Source: Euryarchaeota archaeon UBA229 (GTDB lineage: Archaea; Thermoplasmatota; Poseidoniia; Poseidoniales; Poseidoniaceae). Taken from it: DNA of 17,229 nucleotides. The stretch lies in contig DAUW01000070.1 of assembly GCA_002505355.1 (NCBI GenBank), forward strand, positions 1,400 to 18,628. Direction: 5' to 3'. Below, piece after piece: positions 16,184-17,229 of this stretch (positions are counted from its first letter, which is position 1; each line of letters begins with the position of its first letter). The notes beneath the pieces are model-generated. The model was given only the letters and a program-made list of their open reading frames with translations. It was not told the origin of the DNA and searched no databases. Position numbers and translations under genes: made by a program.

Positions 16184-17229
16184 ATGCGAAAGGCTGTCTT
16201 GGCGATATTACTTGCCGCTTCGACATTGCTAGCAGGTTGTTTCGGCGAGGGTGAGACATTCGCTCAAGAGGAAACTACCGACAATGTCTGGAGTGACTAC
16301 ATACTAATCGATAGTCAATCACATGAGTCTCTAAGACCATTCACCACAGTTGATTTGCGAACAAATCAATCAACTAACATGTCTTGGGCAGTATTTGACG
16401 CCTCAAAAGGTGGTAACTGTTGTGAACACTATCTAGCAACCTCAATTGAAGGGCAAATACTCAACATCGGGGGCGAATATCCGGTATGGAGCCTTGACCG
16501 GGGACATGAATGGGACACATACATTCCCGAAGTACTCCCAGCAGTAGGTCAGTGTGTTACCTTTATTCCAACCAACCCCGGGCAGGAAGGACTTGGCGAA
16601 GGAAGCATAGTACAGGCGACAAACGGCGACATAATCTCAATGTCATGGTTCCCTTACCCAGGTGGTGACTTGAAATTAGACAAATTTTATGCCATCCTTT
16701 ATGATGAGTCGGAAGATGAATGGAAATGGTGTTATAACCGTTTGACTGAACCCTTCTATGACCGCTCTTGGCAGGTTGAAGTTATCGGACCGATTGAATC
16801 AACTTTGGGTAACGGCGAGTGGGCCAGCATTGTAGTCTCCAACTTCTGGCACCAATCAATGAATGCTGGCGGTCAAATTAGCGTTGACGGGTTGAATTAC
16901 TATCCTTTCCAGTTCCCTGATCGCAGTGGTGGTGACCCTGAAATCGAACTTGACCTCGACTTCACTCAAGCAGATTTGCCTGCTTATTATGATGTCAATA
17001 AACCACACAAAGAAATGCGCGCTTTCCCTATGCCTAGTGGCGGTTTGGTATTTCCAGCATACTACAATAACGGTAATGCTGCATACATGGACACCTCACT
17101 ATCGTGGAATGAATTGTATGTTCAATTCCCCAGCGAATATTGCCAAATTGATTCCTCGGGGATTATCCACTGTGTAGCAAATACCGGCACGACCTTTACT
17201 CACTACATGTCCAGTGATGGTGCAATGAC
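16184..17229 (+). CDS. Lipoprotein of unknown function, C-terminus cut by window edge
   Basis: At least 348 residues are visible, with no stop before the right edge. The N-terminus MRKAVLAILLAASTLLAGC is a textbook lipoprotein signal with lipobox LAGC, so C19 should be lipidated and the mature protein tethered outside the membrane. The mature part is acidic and rich in Trp and aromatic residues (for example WSLDRGHEWD and DEWKWCYNR), and contains a C-C pair in GGNCCEH and further Cys that could form disulfides. I recognise no domain or catalytic motif. It starts 48 bases after ileS on the same strand, with no clear TATA box or ribosome site, so it could be read through from ileS. The start was chosen by the signal peptide. 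Confidence 0.85.
   Translation, partial: MRKAVLAILLAASTLLAGCFGEGETFAQEETTDNVWSDYILIDSQSHESLRPFTTVDLRTNQSTNMSWAVFDASKGGNCCEHYLATSIEGQILNIGGEYPVWSLDRGHEWDTYIPEVLPAVGQCVTFIPTNPGQEGLGEGSIVQATNGDIISMSWFPYPGGDLKLDKFYAILYDESEDEWKWCYNRLTEPFYDRSWQVEVIGPIESTLGNGEWASIVVSNFWHQSMNAGGQISVDGLNYYPFQFPDRSGGDPEIELDLDFTQADLPAYYDVNKPHKEMRAFPMPSGGLVFPAYYNNGNAAYMDTSLSWNELYVQFPSEYCQIDSSGIIHCVANTGTTFTHYMSSDGAM

Noticed and set aside
1..17229. CRISPR, toxin-antitoxin, defence system or mobile element
   Set aside because: No repeat-spacer pattern, transposase, integrase, inverted ends or defence-type domain was seen on either strand.

Overview
The window looks like chromosomal DNA from an uncultivated planktonic archaeon, most likely Marine Group II (Candidatus Poseidoniales) or a close Thermoplasmatota relative. 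This is inferred from gene content and was not tested by phylogeny. Pointers are: a giant secreted protein held by one C-terminal membrane helix with an acidic, tryptophan-rich tail; a surface protein with Cys-flanked calcium-loop modules followed by ELWxSDGT-type repeats; an aconitase-X protein of the archaeal mevalonate-pathway type; and a BRE/TATA-like promoter placed correctly before ileS. Several housekeeping genes (ileS, glutamine-dependent nadE, trhO) are of types better known from bacteria, which would fit a transfer-rich marine archaeal genome.

Layout. Positions 1-2598 (minus strand) hold an aconitase-X protein with large and small domains on one chain, followed one base later by an NAD-dependent sugar epimerase/dehydratase that runs off the left edge. 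A short divergent spacer leads to a plus-strand membrane-anchored surface protein (2678-4897). This converges with a minus-strand cluster in which a 1720-residue surface protein (12706-7544) is transcribed first, then nadE (7538-5763, GTG start, five bases later), then trhO (5723-4899). On the other side of a 141-base divergent spacer, the plus strand carries ileS (best start 12848), then a lipoprotein gene that runs off the right edge.

How the genes relate. Three proteins are extracytoplasmic (the 739-residue surface protein, the 1720-residue protein and the lipoprotein). The epimerase probably makes nucleotide sugars for surface glycans. AcnX would supply isoprenoid precursors for lipids, if it is a phosphomevalonate dehydratase. 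NadE makes NAD, IleRS charges tRNA-Ile, and TrhO modifies tRNA wobble uridine. The operon partners share no obvious pathway.

The window is almost fully coding. No gene-free stretch exceeds about 140 bases. I saw no tRNA, rRNA, CRISPR array, insertion sequence, att site or convincing terminator. I did not find a clearly new multi-gene system. The best leads are the fused AcnX, the EF-loop/collagen-like surface protein, the WWY-repeat tail, and the concentration of bacterial-type housekeeping genes.
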